Shown in pieces: positions 55,714 to 64,000 of a stretch of DNA of 64,000 nucleotides. This DNA is from Martelella alba (GTDB lineage Bacteria > Pseudomonadota > Alphaproteobacteria > Rhizobiales > Rhizobiaceae). Made by a program: the position numbers and the translations under genes. Below the pieces are notes generated by a model. The model had not been told where the DNA came from. It searched no databases and saw only the letters and a list, made by a program, of their open reading frames with translations. The stretch spans positions 1 through 64,000 of the forward strand of contig NZ_VHLG01000019.1 of the NCBI RefSeq assembly GCF_006516955.1, given 5' to 3'. The stretch's first letter is position 1. The number at the start of each line of letters is the position of its first letter.

Positions 55714-56666
55714 CTATCGGCATTGGCGCAATGGGCCCGCAAGCGGGGCTGGCGGTCTTTCGGGCATTGCGGGCGGCTGAACGGGTCGGAACCGGTTCGA
55801 TCGGCGGGTTTGCGGTCTTCGCCGCGATCACTGCTGACGGCCGGTTGCTGCGGGCCGAAACCCAGCGCGGCGGCACGTCGACGCTTTTTACCGAAGGCGA
55901 GAAGACAGGCCCATTGCCGTCGACCGAAATCGCCGACGCGCCATGCGCCGCCGTCATCTCAAGCGGTCCGGACCGTCCTGCGCCGCTTATACAGTTTCTG
56001 GCAGCGGATGCGAAGGTTGGGCTTGTCACCGGCCACCGTCTGCCAAACGCCTTTTCTGTGTCCGGTCTGCCGCTCAATCAAGCCGTTCTTGCCGAGATGA
56101 ACGCCGGCGCGACAGCGGCCGACGCGCTCAAAACTGTGCTTGATGAAAACGCTGACCGTGATGTCGGAATGATTGCGCTTGGGCCAGGCTGCGGCCTTGC
56201 TGCACGCAACAGCGCGTTTGTCAGCGAAAGGCCGGATCTGGGCTCCGCGCGACGCGTTCGCGGCGAGGCCTGCGTCGAGGTGCTGCACAATGCCATTGCG
56301 CCGCATGAAAGCCTTGCAGCGCTGGTCGCCGACATTGCGCTTGATGTCATAGCGCCGCTCAATACGCCGACAGGCGCCATAACCGTCAATGCCGGAACGC
56401 CGCTGGTCGCTTCCGATCAGCATCGCATCATTGTCGACGGCGACTGTGTTGTTCAGTGCATCGAAACGGATGCCCACTATCTGCTGTCGGGACGATGGAA
56501 TTGTGCAGCGCTTTATCTGGGCGCGCCGATCATCATGGATGGTTGCATCATTGGCCATACCATCGCTGAGCCGAACGTCGTTGTCGAAGAAGGTGCGGTC
56601 GTGACTCTCAGCGGCAAGCAACAGTTCTCGATTCCGTTTTCGGCTCCGGCACGCGAAAAGAAATGA
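55710..56666 (+). CDS. Unknown protein of peptide operon (Ntn-hydrolase-like, DUF6963-type?)
   Basis: 318 residues, soluble. It begins MTIGIGAMGPQAGLAVFRAL, with TGSIGGFAVFAAI just after, reminiscent of a processed Ntn-hydrolase start, and has IALGPGCGLAARNSAFV in the middle. I half-recognise a domain of unknown function found next to peptide transporters, but cannot confirm the number. It is locked into the operon by four-base overlaps on both sides, so it should act with the transporter and M20 enzyme on the same substrate. Confidence 0.65.
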   Translation: MTIGIGAMGPQAGLAVFRALRAAERVGTGSIGGFAVFAAITADGRLLRAETQRGGTSTLFTEGEKTGPLPSTEIADAPCAAVISSGPDRPAPLIQFLAADAKVGLVTGHRLPNAFSVSGLPLNQAVLAEMNAGATAADALKTVLDENADRDVGMIALGPGCGLAARNSAFVSERPDLGSARRVRGEACVEVLHNAIAPHESLAALVADIALDVIAPLNTPTGAITVNAGTPLVASDQHRIIVDGDCVVQCIETDAHYLLSGRWNCAALYLGAPIIMDGCIIGHTIAEPNVVVEEGAVVTLSGKQQFSIPFSAPAREKK

Positions 56667-57826
56667 CCTCAACCACGCTCAACCATCTCGAAAAACTGAT
56701 CGGGTTTCCGTCCGTCTGTACCGCGGCAAACTACACGGATATTGCAGACTACATCATCGATCACCTGACAGGTATCGGCTTTTGCTGCCACAGGCTGTCA
56801 GACCCGTCTGGAACACGAGCGGGCGTCTTCGCGACCTCGCATCCGGAGAGCGCCGGCGGTGTGATGCTGTCGGCGCATCTCGACGTGGTACCGGTGGACG
56901 GCCAGCCGTGGCGCTTCGCCCCATTCGCGGTGACGGAGCGAGACGGGCGGCTTTACGGGCGTGGAAGCTGCGACATGAAAGGCTTTGCTGCCGCCGCGCT
57001 CGCGGCTGCCGACAAGGCTTCAGGAATGATTTTGCACCAACCGCTGAAGCTCGCCTTTTCCTATGATGAGGAGCTTGGTTGCATCGGTATCGCCAATATG
57101 ATCGATGAGCTCGATGCGACCATCGGCAAACCTGCGATCTGCATTGTCGGTGAGCCCACCCGCATGCAGCCTGTCATCGGCCACAAGGGCAAGACCTCCT
57201 ACCGTGTCACATTCAAGGGTATGGCCGGACATTCCGCCTCGGCCCCGAAATTCCTCAACGCGCTTCATCCGGCCGGCGATTTTCTGACGATCCTGCAGCA
57301 GGTTCAGGCCGATCTTGAGCAACACGGGGCGCAGGACGCCGCCTATGGTATTCCCTTTTCCACGGTGCACGCCGGACTGTTTTCCGGCGGCACGGCGCTC
57401 AACATTGTGCCCGACAAGGCGGTCATGGAATTCGAGATCCGGCATCTGGCCGGTGAAAAGCCGGAGGATATCCTTGCACGCATTGCAGCCGCGGCCGGCA
57501 AGCTTGAAGAGAAGTATCGCTCGCAATTCGGCCAGTGTTCGATTGTGATCACGAACACCAATGCTTATCCGGGCTTTGATGCGAAACCGGATGATCCCGC
57601 CGTTGAAATGGTCGCTGCCACAGGCGGGAAGGGAACTTGCGGCAAGGTCGATTTCGGCACGGAGGCCGGCTTCTTCCAGTCAGCGGGAATTGCGACCGTG
57701 GTTTGCGGACCGGGCGATATGGCGCAGGGGCATAAGGCGGACGAATTTGTGGAGCTCTCGCAGCTTGAAGCTTGCGACGCGATGCTTGCCGGGGTTCTGC
57801 AGAGGCTTGCTGCTGGGCATAGCTGA
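56663..57826 (+). CDS. M20-family deacylase (acetylornithine deacetylase-like)
   Basis: 387 residues. Metal ligands of the M20 family are visible: SAHLDVVPVDG (His, Asp), RGSCDMKGF (Asp), AFSYDEELGCIG (catalytic Glu) and GKVDFGTEAGFFQ (Glu), with His near the C-terminus. The lid domain lies between about 180 and 290. The family (ArgE, DapE) removes acyl groups from amino acids. With the racemase and peptide transporter it would release free amino acids from imported N-acyl-amino acids. ATGA overlap with the previous gene; last gene of the operon. Confidence 0.88.
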   Translation: MTSTTLNHLEKLIGFPSVCTAANYTDIADYIIDHLTGIGFCCHRLSDPSGTRAGVFATSHPESAGGVMLSAHLDVVPVDGQPWRFAPFAVTERDGRLYGRGSCDMKGFAAAALAAADKASGMILHQPLKLAFSYDEELGCIGIANMIDELDATIGKPAICIVGEPTRMQPVIGHKGKTSYRVTFKGMAGHSASAPKFLNALHPAGDFLTILQQVQADLEQHGAQDAAYGIPFSTVHAGLFSGGTALNIVPDKAVMEFEIRHLAGEKPEDILARIAAAAGKLEEKYRSQFGQCSIVITNTNAYPGFDAKPDDPAVEMVAATGGKGTCGKVDFGTEAGFFQSAGIATVVCGPGDMAQGHKADEFVELSQLEACDAMLAGVLQRLAAGHS

Positions 57827-58495
57827 GCAATCTGCCGGTGCGCTCTCAGGCTTCTCCGTTTGACTTTTGCAGATGGATTTGGACGGGGTACAGCCAATTG
57901 CGGACGAGCGTTGAGGAACACGAAAGTCATCTTCTTGCCGCGCGATGCCAGCGTTCAGTTTGTTGCTAAGCTTCTTCGATGCGCTTGAAGTGATTGCTCC
58001 AACCATGAAGGCTGACAGAAGGTGCTTTGTCGAGATGTAGGTGGATTACGCGTCGGGCGTCTGGTTGCCGGAGTGGTGCGGAGCCGGTGAAGGCGGCAAT
58101 GTGCAGTGCCAATCCCGCTTTCCAGCGTTGGTCCCCGTCGGCTCGCTTGATGCAGCGAAGACCGGCTTCCCGCCTATTGCGGGAATTTGCGGCGCACAGA
58201 ATGAACGTCAGCTACATATCCCGTTCTGATGGGCTGCTTCAGGTCTTGATGGGATACGAACCTACGGCCACGAATTGGATCTGGATAAACCTCTGATTTT
58301 TTTATTTAATACGCGAGAGTGCGACGTGGAGTTATTATGGAACTCCAGCCGGTTTGCTAGCACAGAATTGCTTTAATCATCACGAATTTGGTACGCGAAC
58401 GTATGACGCGATTCAAACCCCAGGGGAAATGCTGCTGACGTGCTATCGCAATTCAGCAAAAACGGTCAGAATGATAAGATGAGCGAATCGTTCGC
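57827..58495. other. Gene-poor gap
   Basis: 669 bp between the M20 gene and the DUF2272 gene. Short open frames exist (for example 58041-58229, starting MDYASGVWLPEW) but none has a ribosome site or a family-like pattern. A small hairpin GGAGTT-N7-AACTCC is near 58336. AT content rises after 58280. I see no tRNA, repeat or mobile element here. Confidence 0.5.
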
Positions 58496-59245
58496 TTAAC
58501 CGACCTTAAACGCGGCAGGATCCACTAAGCTGGCGATCGCTTCGTTTGGTTTGTTTTCTATGTTGTTACGGATATGCACGAACCAACCATCCGGATCGTC
58601 GAGCTTCCCGTCAGCGGTGATACTGACGTCGCACTTACTGACAGATTGACCAACATTACCGCCGATCACGAATGCCTTTCGATGTGCTGAATCGATCTCT
58701 ACAACGATGTCTGAGTGCGATGAGAACCAGCCTTTGGCAACGGCCTCATCGTATTTGAGATTTTTGTCATCACCGCGTGGGCGACCGATAAGGTCGCCGA
58801 CCTGAAGCGGCACCTCGCCCAATCGATATCCGACGAGCGAGGCCTTAAGCTTGTTCTTCTGCCGGTTACGAATTGAGGCGACGATCCAGGCCGCATGCCC
58901 GGCGGCATAAGGAAATGCGGTTCCGGCGCCGGCCACCTGCATCGAATAAGAGATGAAGGCCGCCGACCACGGGAGATCAATCGTTCCGTCGAGCTTGCCC
59001 TTCTGCCTGGCATAGTTCTTGACGAGAGTATCATAATCCTTGGTTGGCATTGCCAGCCAAAAGTCGCCGACACGATCCGCGAATGGCTCCACGGTTTCCT
59101 TTCGACGGTTGGTTTGGCCGTTCGTAATACTTTCCAATGTGGTTTTGCCTGAGTGATCTATATATTTGTCGACGCGGCCGCGATCTTTGCCGAACCACTC
59201 CCATTGTTGGAGCGCTTTCGCAACAAGCTGATCTCGAAAAGCCAT
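58496..59245 (-). CDS. DUF2272 protein, probable peptidoglycan amidase-like
   Basis: 249 residues without a signal peptide. The central block IDLPWSAAFISYSMQVAGA then FPYAAGHAAWIVASI is the DUF2272 signature, an NlpC/P60- or CHAP-like fold often linked to cell-wall proteins. The usual catalytic Cys at the PWSAAF helix is Ser/Ala here, so activity is doubtful. SHSDIVVEIDS supplies a conserved His-Ser region. A perfect AGGAGG precedes the start. It follows the 59273-60226 gene by 27 bp on the same strand, so the two are co-transcribed. Possible phage-like or antibacterial role. Confidence 0.75.
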   Translation of the reverse strand: MAFRDQLVAKALQQWEWFGKDRGRVDKYIDHSGKTTLESITNGQTNRRKETVEPFADRVGDFWLAMPTKDYDTLVKNYARQKGKLDGTIDLPWSAAFISYSMQVAGAGTAFPYAAGHAAWIVASIRNRQKNKLKASLVGYRLGEVPLQVGDLIGRPRGDDKNLKYDEAVAKGWFSSHSDIVVEIDSAHRKAFVIGGNVGQSVSKCDVSITADGKLDDPDGWFVHIRNNIENKPNEAIASLVDPAAFKVG

Positions 59246-59272
59246 GGTAACCTCCTATTTTGCTAGATTAAC

Positions 59273-60226
59273 TCAAAGCGTCAGTTCGCCCTGCCCAAGC
59301 CACTTTCCGTCGAAACGACCCTCATTCACGAGCTTTTTGATACAGTCGCGCACGGTCTTGCGTCGCCCTGCAAATTGGCTGTTTTGCGAGCCGATATGAT
59401 AGAGCGCCTGCATCTGTCTGTTGAAATCGGCTTCTGAAAGCGCATTTCTGATTGCAGCATTGCCGCCGCGCCCCTGATGGAGGATATCGGAGACCCAAAT
59501 TGCGAGTTCCGGCCTCTTGCCCACTAGTCCGAAAGTACTGGCCGCACGCTTTAGCTTACGCTTCATAATCTCAAGGGCAGTGGCTACCGACAAACTAACG
59601 GCCTCCGTGTCCGACATAAGCCAATGCATCAGCTTGGCTGTATTCAGGACCTCGATCTCACCGACCTTCTGCGTGTCAGGATTGAGGTAGGTCATGAAGC
59701 CGACGATCTGGTCCTCAACCCTACCGTTAGGACGGGTAACACTCGTAACCGTCTCAAGCGAGGTCAAATTGTCGTTTTTGCCCTTCAGATGAACCTTGTT
59801 CGATTTCAGCACGAGGTCCGGAAAATACTTGGCTGCACTCTCGAGGGTGAGGAGTTTCCGAAACAGAAGAATGAGGTTGTCATTCGGAGTATGTGCCGCA
59901 AGTTGATAAAAGCCAAACGTAAATCGTGCCCTGTCATACGTGTTGACGAGAAGATGGTGACCACCAGCACTTTCAGCTACGACGGTTGGCCATATGAAAT
60001 GAGCCCACGAGCCAAATTTCAATTCTTGCTGAAATCTGTCATAATATAGATCTGGCAAGCCATTCAGAACTTTTGTCTGTGTAATTCCTCGGTGTTTTCC
60101 ATCACCGCCGGAATATGGAACAGTGTAACCTACAAGAAATTTATTTCCTGTAGATAAATCTGTTGCAAACCAACTTGATCCTTTTTTTTGAGGATCTCCA
60201 TCACATTCTACTTTTATATTCAACAA
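59273..60226 (-). CDS. Hypothetical protein with lysozyme-like motif
   Basis: 317 residues. The start is TTG at 60226 (or 60223) with AGGAG six to nine bases upstream. The N-terminus (FATDLSTGNKFLVGYTVPYS) is beta-like. The middle AESAGGHHLLVNTYDRARFT then FGFYQLAAHTPND has a Glu followed by a (F/S)xG(F/Y)xQ segment, as in lysozyme-superfamily muramidases. A related pattern occurs in the lipoprotein at 61121-62785. No signal peptide is seen. Function as a muramidase is inference. Lower GC than most of the window, suggesting acquisition. Confidence 0.6.
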   Translation of the reverse strand: MLNIKVECDGDPQKKGSSWFATDLSTGNKFLVGYTVPYSGGDGKHRGITQTKVLNGLPDLYYDRFQQELKFGSWAHFIWPTVVAESAGGHHLLVNTYDRARFTFGFYQLAAHTPNDNLILLFRKLLTLESAAKYFPDLVLKSNKVHLKGKNDNLTSLETVTSVTRPNGRVEDQIVGFMTYLNPDTQKVGEIEVLNTAKLMHWLMSDTEAVSLSVATALEIMKRKLKRAASTFGLVGKRPELAIWVSDILHQGRGGNAAIRNALSEADFNRQMQALYHIGSQNSQFAGRRKTVRDCIKKLVNEGRFDGKWLGQGELTL

Positions 60227-60441
60227 TTAAAACTCCTTTTTGATTTGTTTATATGATTATATTACTTAAATTCCATTGAAGATCTTAGTAATTTCAGTGA
60301 ATGGCGCGACACGGCCAATCGCCACAGCAGCAATTTGTTACAGTGAACTTGGCCAACCTCTCCTTTGCTCTCCCGAATAACGACAGATGGAAGAGCGAAG
60401 TCGCCAGCTGGCGTGGCGCCTTCTTCGCACGACATAACCGG

Positions 60442-60945
60442 TCAGCCAAAAAACGCCGCGTCGGGCGCCATAGATACATCCGCCCGCTTATGACTACGCG
60501 GGCGGAGATCGGCGGTGATGAAAAGAGGGGGTGCATATTGCAAAAGGCATGACCAGAACGACATCACCAACCGAACCGGCACCTTCAGTCGGTCGAAGCC
60601 CAAGCGGAAAGATGCAGTAGGAAATAGGCGACGCATCCAGATGGCACACCAGATTGGCCTCGGACCTGCCGACTTGCACAACGGCGGCTTGGACGCAACA
60701 AAGCCCGCAGACGCCTCGGCTTTCTGGTTGTGGAGTCGCAAAGGGGTATCAGGATTAAGCCCAATCACACTGCCCCCTGACGCGACAGCCGACATTGGCC
60801 AAGCAATCAAACCCGCCATCTTTCGGAGACAACACCTGGGCGCGCCAGCGGCGTCGATCGTCATGTAGTCGAATCTTAATCGATATGCGTCCTCCTCCCG
60901 CGTCAGCACCGCGCCTTTGAAGGTCAGAAAATGTTGAAATATCAT
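60442..60945 (-). CDS. Hypothetical protein
   Basis: 167 residues from ATG 60945, which follows an excellent GGAGAGGA. It starts MIFQHFLTFKGAVLTREEDA and is mixed in composition with one hydrophobic patch near the C-terminus (VPVRLVMSFWSCLLQYAPPLF). I recognise no family. After about residue 45 another frame (60494-60679) looks equally plausible, so a frameshift is possible. The same strand and position between cell-wall genes would suit a small partner or immunity protein, but there is no direct evidence. Confidence 0.45.
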   Translation of the reverse strand: MIFQHFLTFKGAVLTREEDAYRLRFDYMTIDAAGAPRCCLRKMAGLIAWPMSAVASGGSVIGLNPDTPLRLHNQKAEASAGFVASKPPLCKSAGPRPIWCAIWMRRLFPTASFRLGFDRLKVPVRLVMSFWSCLLQYAPPLFITADLRPRSHKRADVSMAPDAAFFG

Positions 60946-61120
60946 GTTTAAATCCTCTCCTTGCGCTGATGGTAGCGAAGGGTCGTGTCCTCCGGCACTA
61001 CCAAGTCGGCGGTTTGCTTTCTGGCACCCAATTTCTCCCCCGTCGGGGGGCAAGCCCCTGAGAACAATTCTAATCGCTGTGACCGCTAAGCACAGCCAGC
61101 TGCGGGCTGGCTCTCACAGC

Positions 61121-62785
61121 TCAGTCGCCCATCGCATCCTTTTTGGCCGCCCGCGACACGGCTTCATAAGGCATGCCGCCTATTGTCCCAGCGCCGAAAA
61201 TTATAACTCCGAAGCGCAGCAACACTTCGGCCTGGAAAAAACCTGGAAACGCAGCACCGTCGTTATCGTCGATCGAGTGGGTGGCGAGCTGGAAGGCGAG
61301 CGCGTAGAGATCAAACTGGTTGTCGGTGAAGCTTCGCGGATTCCTGGCCACCATGCTGGCATATTTCAGCGCATTTTTGCGAGCCTCGGCGACATTGTAG
61401 AGCCTGCGGCCACCGTTATTCTGGCAAACGGCAAGCCATAAGGCGATATAGTCCATCATGGCCAAATCGGATGAAAAGCTCTCCCGGAATGCATGGGCAT
61501 GCGGCTGCCACATGCCGTTCCTGCCACCAACATGCACCAACATATTCAGAAAGTAGGTGTCGGCGATACGCATCTGACTTGTTGTCGCCGTGGTGATACC
61601 CTGCGTTACAAGCCATTGGCGCGCATAGGAATAGGCAAGCGCATTGGTCCCGAGCATGATGCTTTTTTGAATATCAACCACGGATGGCAGCGCAAGCCAT
61701 TCGGAGAGTCCGGCACGTACCGAGCGGCGGATTCCGCGCACTAGTGGATCGCCGGGCGCGGACCTGCGCCAGTCCGCAATCACCGCCGTACCATCGGAGA
61801 GCGACGCCAGCCCTTTTGCGACCCTATGAAGTGTTTCAATACCGGGCCGTACGGAAGACGGCGCTAGCGCTATATGCTCAGACGTCATGGCGCTCAAGAA
61901 AGGCGTGTAAAGCGTACCCCGGCCCGCATTCCATTGAAAATAGCCAAGCGAAAGCCCCTCAAGAGCGGAGACCTCTGCATAAGGATTACCGGCACCAGCT
62001 TCAAAGTTGCCAAGTACAGTCATGGCATAGTTCATAATCGCCTGCGGAACCGGCCTGGTATCCTCAGACCGCTTCGTCACATCTTCTACCGCTGGGGCAT
62101 TGAGGGGCAAAAGCCCGCCAGACGGCGTGAACGCCGGACATGACAGCATGGGTGGTAATCTGCGTACAAGGGGAACCGAAGGTGTATGTGTCTGCGCGAA
62201 GGCAGGGCCTTGCGGTGATGATGTGCCTGTTTGAGGGTCGCCCAAAGCCGGACGTTTGGCGGCCGCTATGGTGTACATGGCAGGGCCCAGAACGACTTGG
62301 AATGGCGCAAACGAAGACTGTGCACCAACGCCAAAGGGATGCCGGCTCGCCGCACATTCAAAACCGATCCGGACCTTGTCGCCCGCCCTGACCCGGAACC
62401 GGTTGCCCGACTGGGGCACATCGTTTCGGCTGTAAGCAAGCCCACACGGACGTGGATCCTCAATGGCATTGCGCGCACCAAAGGTCCACGTGACGCTGGC
62501 CTTGAACAGGCCGGACTGAGTCATGGTGAGTGGCAATGTAGCCGCAATGATGGACTTGCCGCTGCGGCTATCCACGACAATCCGGTTGCCGCCCTCAGCC
62601 ACGACTTGATCGATGTCAGCAAAGACAAACGGCTGCCACTGGTTGGCTGGGATTTGGTATTCCAAGCCTGCTTCCGCAGCCAATTCGGTGCAGGCCGCCA
62701 AGATAAAGGCAAGAGCAGGGCTTAAAAGGGCTATGCTGCCTGCAGCAGCTTTATACCTAAGCGCCGGCTTTTGAGGGAGCGGCAT
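61121..62785 (-). CDS. Lipoprotein with lysozyme-like domain
   Basis: 554 residues. Lipobox ILAAC at about 29-32 after a hydrophobic stretch, so outer-membrane or periplasmic anchoring is likely. A beta-rich N-terminal domain (about 40-190) is followed by a Pro-rich linker and a helical domain beginning NYAMTVLGNFEAGAGNPYAE then LEGLSLGYFQWNAGRGTLY. That combination resembles muramidase-type enzymes (catalytic Glu plus SLGxxQ). ATG 62857 overlaps the upstream stop as ATGA and is an alternative start, but would give an over-long signal. The gene follows the lipoprotein at 62854-63579 on the same strand. Confidence 0.65.
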   Translation of the reverse strand: MPLPQKPALRYKAAAGSIALLSPALAFILAACTELAAEAGLEYQIPANQWQPFVFADIDQVVAEGGNRIVVDSRSGKSIIAATLPLTMTQSGLFKASVTWTFGARNAIEDPRPCGLAYSRNDVPQSGNRFRVRAGDKVRIGFECAASRHPFGVGAQSSFAPFQVVLGPAMYTIAAAKRPALGDPQTGTSSPQGPAFAQTHTPSVPLVRRLPPMLSCPAFTPSGGLLPLNAPAVEDVTKRSEDTRPVPQAIMNYAMTVLGNFEAGAGNPYAEVSALEGLSLGYFQWNAGRGTLYTPFLSAMTSEHIALAPSSVRPGIETLHRVAKGLASLSDGTAVIADWRRSAPGDPLVRGIRRSVRAGLSEWLALPSVVDIQKSIMLGTNALAYSYARQWLVTQGITTATTSQMRIADTYFLNMLVHVGGRNGMWQPHAHAFRESFSSDLAMMDYIALWLAVCQNNGGRRLYNVAEARKNALKYASMVARNPRSFTDNQFDLYALAFQLATHSIDDNDGAAFPGFFQAEVLLRFGVIIFGAGTIGGMPYEAVSRAAKKDAMGD

Positions 62786-62853
62786 ATTGGCGCTCGCGTG
62801 CCGGTGCGCGGCGCAATACCGCCCTGACCGCGCTCGCCAGTTCCTTCCGGCGC

Positions 62854-63579
62854 TCATGACGAACGCCCCAGGCAGAGATCGACATCATGTTTCAGATTTT
62901 CGACAGTGCGGCCGCCGATGCCACCCTCGTTCATCTCTTTAGTCACCGAAGTACCAGCCGCCCGTAAGGCCGCAACCAACGTCTCAAAACTGGGCGTGTC
63001 GCGAACTAGTGCCTCTGCCAGCGATATCTCGACCGCACTGATCGCGTCATTGAGCACCTGTCTGCCGGCCACCATATCCAAGGGTTCCGGCTGGGCGGCG
63101 GTTGCAATGCAATTGGCCTTTGAGGCGGCCAAGAGCAACGAAAGCTGGGCCTGCTTTGGCTGGAAATAGCCAAGATTGGCGTCGGCAAGTCCCGCCGCCA
63201 GCCCCGCCCCCTTTACCAGATTGAGGCTGGAGCCGAACAGCAGACCACCTGCCGCCGTACCTGCAGACGCGATGATGCTGACCGCGCCGAAATCTTGCCC
63301 CTGCGAAGCCCGCCGGGCCGCCCTGCGGTACTGATAGGAAAGCTGATTGGCATATTCGGCACGCGCCAGATATTCAAATCGCTCATTGTAGTAGCCAGCT
63401 CTGATAGATGGCGCTTCGTTCGTGCGCCGCGGGCATCCCTCGGAGAAATTGACCGCCTCATAAAGCTTCTCCCTGAAACAGGCAGCGTCATAGGCGGCAG
63501 CATCCTCAAAGCCACCGACTTGAGATAGCGTGCAGCCAGAGGAAATCAGCACGAGTATGAGCAAGGCAATTCTAAACAC
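62854..63579 (-). CDS. Small lipoprotein of unknown function
   Basis: 241 residues. Signal MFRIALLILVLISSGC with lipobox ISSGC gives a lipidated Cys16. The mature part contains CFREKLYEAVNFSEGC and a hydrophobic GTAAGGLLFGSSLNLVKGAG segment that could be a membrane hairpin. The stop overlaps the ATG at 62857, so it is translationally linked to the lysozyme-like lipoprotein gene. It is the first gene of the minus-strand cell-wall cluster. I recognise no family. Confidence 0.75.
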   Translation of the reverse strand: MFRIALLILVLISSGCTLSQVGGFEDAAAYDAACFREKLYEAVNFSEGCPRRTNEAPSIRAGYYNERFEYLARAEYANQLSYQYRRAARRASQGQDFGAVSIIASAGTAAGGLLFGSSLNLVKGAGLAAGLADANLGYFQPKQAQLSLLLAASKANCIATAAQPEPLDMVAGRQVLNDAISAVEISLAEALVRDTPSFETLVAALRAAGTSVTKEMNEGGIGGRTVENLKHDVDLCLGRSS

Positions 63580-63861
63580 GTGAAACCCTCAATAAAGCCG
63601 AGGATATAATCCCATGATTTACGAAATTAAAAAGATGTATGCTTGCTTTTTGAATTAACGATACTTCAGCATAGAATGAAATTACTGACAACATCAAATT
63701 GCCATAGATTTTCCTTTTTTCATCAAACGCTTGTTTTCGTTCGATTTCAATTCTGCTTCACGCACTCCCTCCAAGCGACGGCCTTGCTTCGCACAGCTAG
63801 GCCCAGGACTTATTAATTTTGTTTGAGATGTGATTCATGGTCTTTGCTTAAGGAGACCGAG

Positions 63862-64000
63862 ATGGGAAATTTGTTTCTGTTGAGCGAGCGCCAGATGGCC
63901 CGGATATCGCCTTGTTTCCCGTTAACGCATGGCGTTCCTCGGGTTGATGACCGCCGCGTGGTGCGTGACATCGTCTATGTGATCCGCAACGGGCTGCAGT
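63862..64000 (+). mobile_element. IS5-family transposase, N-terminal part (cut by window edge)
   Basis: From ATG 63862 (AGGAGACCGAG upstream) the frame reads MGNLFLLSERQMARISPCFP then LTHGVPRVDDRRVVRDIVYV, the start of IS5-group (IS427/IS1031-like) transposases. The frame is open to the end of the window. A candidate terminal inverted repeat (GGCCCAGGACTTATTAA) lies at about 63801-63817, just outside the gene. The 282 bp before it contain no gene. Confidence 0.85.

Noticed and set aside
58041..58296. Possible gene or tRNA remnant in the 57.8-58.5 kb gap
   Set aside because: The text GGGATACGAACCTACGG recalls a tRNA T-arm region, but no acceptor or anticodon stem can be built around it, and the short frames lack ribosome sites.

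Overview
The window reads as an alphaproteobacterial replicon of the Rhizobiales/Rhizobiaceae type. The signs are dense GC-rich coding, many sugar and peptide ABC transporter operons with dedicated regulators, a kdpFABCDE locus, and remnants of IS66, IS630, IS6 and IS5 elements. It looks like accessory genome (plasmid, chromid or genomic island). I see no rRNA, tRNA, CRISPR array or core housekeeping block. Genus assignment is inference only.

Layout. 1-0.7 kb: debris made of a BrnA antitoxin tail, a broken CocE/NonD hydrolase and a DUF1989 fragment. 0.8-1.8 kb: a DMT permease. 1.9-15.4 kb: a glycan-use locus with a ROK repressor, UgpC-type ATPase, glucosamine-6-P deaminase, an (alpha/alpha)6 glycosidase, a ROK sugar kinase, CUT1 binding protein and two permeases, a GH42 beta-galactosidase and a GH28 enzyme. 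Four copies of one 19-bp operator lie in its two divergent promoter regions. 15.7-25.7 kb: a second sugar locus with an FGGY kinase, GntR regulator, creatininase-fold and phosphotriesterase-fold hydrolases, a ribose-type ABC transporter and an unrecognised TIM-barrel-like protein. Three promoters there share a TGACTACAT palindrome. 25.8-26.5 kb: an internally deleted IS6-family element. 26.6-34.5 kb: the high-affinity potassium system kdpFABC plus kdpDE, preceded by a 27-residue membrane peptide. 34.8-40.8 kb: DoxD-type oxidoreductase, DsbA and DsbD proteins and an OmpR/EnvZ-type pair, with a PmrA-like box in the divergent promoter.

40.9-47.8 kb is the most unusual part. Three effector-like genes lie downstream of IS66 and IS630 remnants. 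They encode a candidate cysteine hydrolase (NCYAYA motif), a 970-residue protein with 9 regular and about 3 degenerate 41-residue repeats that resemble TAL-effector/Bat repeats, and a 766-residue helical protein. The repeat protein has hypervariable residue pairs where TALEs carry their base-reading residues, two KRAR basic clusters and an acidic C-terminus. It is a candidate new TALE-like DNA-binding protein.

48.0-57.8 kb: an N-acyl-amino-acid/dipeptide locus with an enolase-superfamily racemase, RpiR regulator, Opp/Dpp ABC transporter, an Ntn-like unknown and an M20 deacylase. 58.5-63.6 kb: a minus-strand group of probable cell-wall-active proteins (DUF2272, two lysozyme-like proteins, a small lipoprotein). 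The window ends inside an IS5-family transposase.
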